From positions 1 through 27,332 of IMG/VR virus record IMGVR_UViG_3300047551_002822: a stretch of 27,332 bases of DNA; one strand, given 5' to 3'. A model generated the notes under the pieces. The model saw only the letters and a program-made list of their open reading frames with translations. It ran no database searches and was not told the origin of the DNA. How positions within the stretch are numbered: the stretch's first letter is position 1; the number at the start of each line of letters is the position of its first letter. Of the stretch, positions 27,228 through 27,332 are shown piece by piece. The translations under genes were made by a program, and so were the position numbers. The stretch is from a virus.

Positions 27228-27332
27228 GAACGGGATCACCTCTCCCACGGCAACGCCGGGCTGATGGGTTTGGACAACGACGCCGCCACCTAGTCGAGGG
27301 TCATGGGTGGCGACCCAGAGAGCCGGATGAAA
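27225..27332 (-). CDS. C-terminal end of a gene cut by the window edge
   Basis: An open frame enters from the right edge and ends with TAG at 27225. The visible 35 residues (FHPALWVATHDPRLGGGVVV then QTHQPGVAVGEVIPF) contain a glycine/valine-rich stretch and end in IPF. The N-terminus and most of the protein lie outside the window, so no function can be given. The IPF end recalls single-strand DNA-binding protein tails, but the acidic residues expected before it are missing. The terminator at 27103-27134 would serve it. Confidence 0.55.
   Translation of the reverse strand, partial: FHPALWVATHDPRLGGGVVVQTHQPGVAVGEVIPF

Noticed and set aside
1-27332. tRNA genes, integrase, transposase or attachment sites
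   Set aside because: I looked for T-arm-like GGTTC[A/G]A[A/T] contexts and for recombinase motifs and saw none that form a credible gene. Absence of an integrase in the window leaves lysogeny unproven.
1-27332. HIP1 octamers (GCGATCGC) as a cyanobacterial signature
   Set aside because: I did not see any copy while reading, so it gives no support for the host. Phages may lack it, and I made no computed count.

Overview
The window is part of the genome of a tailed double-stranded DNA bacteriophage (or an intact prophage), most likely one that infects cyanobacteria. No host housekeeping locus is visible. The virion genes are unambiguous: large terminase, portal, head-morphogenesis protein, protease/scaffold, cement protein, major capsid protein, head-tail adaptor, two tail-hub proteins of the gene-transfer-agent type, and a peptidoglycan hydrolase. 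The cyanobacterial assignment is an inference from gene content (phage PhoH, ThyX, small zinc-ribbon and antirepressor-like proteins of cyanobacterial type), not from a host marker.

Layout. 1-4000: a triple NUMOD1-like gene and rusA (+), a DUF2163 tail-hub gene (-), then a plus-strand cassette of endolysin and fibre/lectin-like genes. 3997-8994 (-): protease/scaffold with a probable internal scaffold start, cement protein, major capsid protein, terminator, two small genes and a DUF2460 tail protein. 9002-9860 (+): small membrane proteins, candidate holins. 9805-12265 (-): thyX interrupted by an intein, and three small genes. 12396-14785 (-): a tightly coupled early operon (zinc ribbon, PhoH, 55-aa protein, dNMP kinase, DUF551-like, unknown). 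14966-18302 (mostly +): antirepressor-like protein, zinc-ribbon protein, a repeat-flanked minus-strand gene, a ParB-methyltransferase fusion and a small gene. 18368-20391 (-): AntA-like and Rha-like regulators and small genes. 20392-21060: a divergent switch region, an HTH repressor and a lipoprotein (+). 21065-24407 (-): dnaN, portal, a tiny membrane protein and the head-morphogenesis protein. 24501-26419 (+): putative small and large terminase. 26456-27332: another repeat, a small gene, a repeat-rich stretch and the end of a gene cut by the window edge.

How the parts fit. PhoH, dNMP kinase, ThyX and a phage-encoded sliding clamp point to takeover of nucleotide supply and replication. RusA would clear branched DNA before packaging, and the methyltransferase may protect phage DNA. 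An HTH repressor, overlapping divergent promoters with separate palindromic operators, and Rha/AntA-like proteins suggest a temperate lifestyle, although no integrase is in the window.

Most notable non-coding signals: (1) a family of about 56-bp direct repeats, four full copies and one cut by the window edge, that bracket single small genes like exchangeable cassettes; (2) three near-identical promoter-leader modules (TTGAC[A/T]-N17-TATATT plus a conserved leader) driving unrelated minus-strand genes; (3) a back-to-back promoter switch whose -35 boxes overlap; (4) a repeat-rich, origin-like stretch at 27.02-27.23 kb with an exact 9-bp periodicity.
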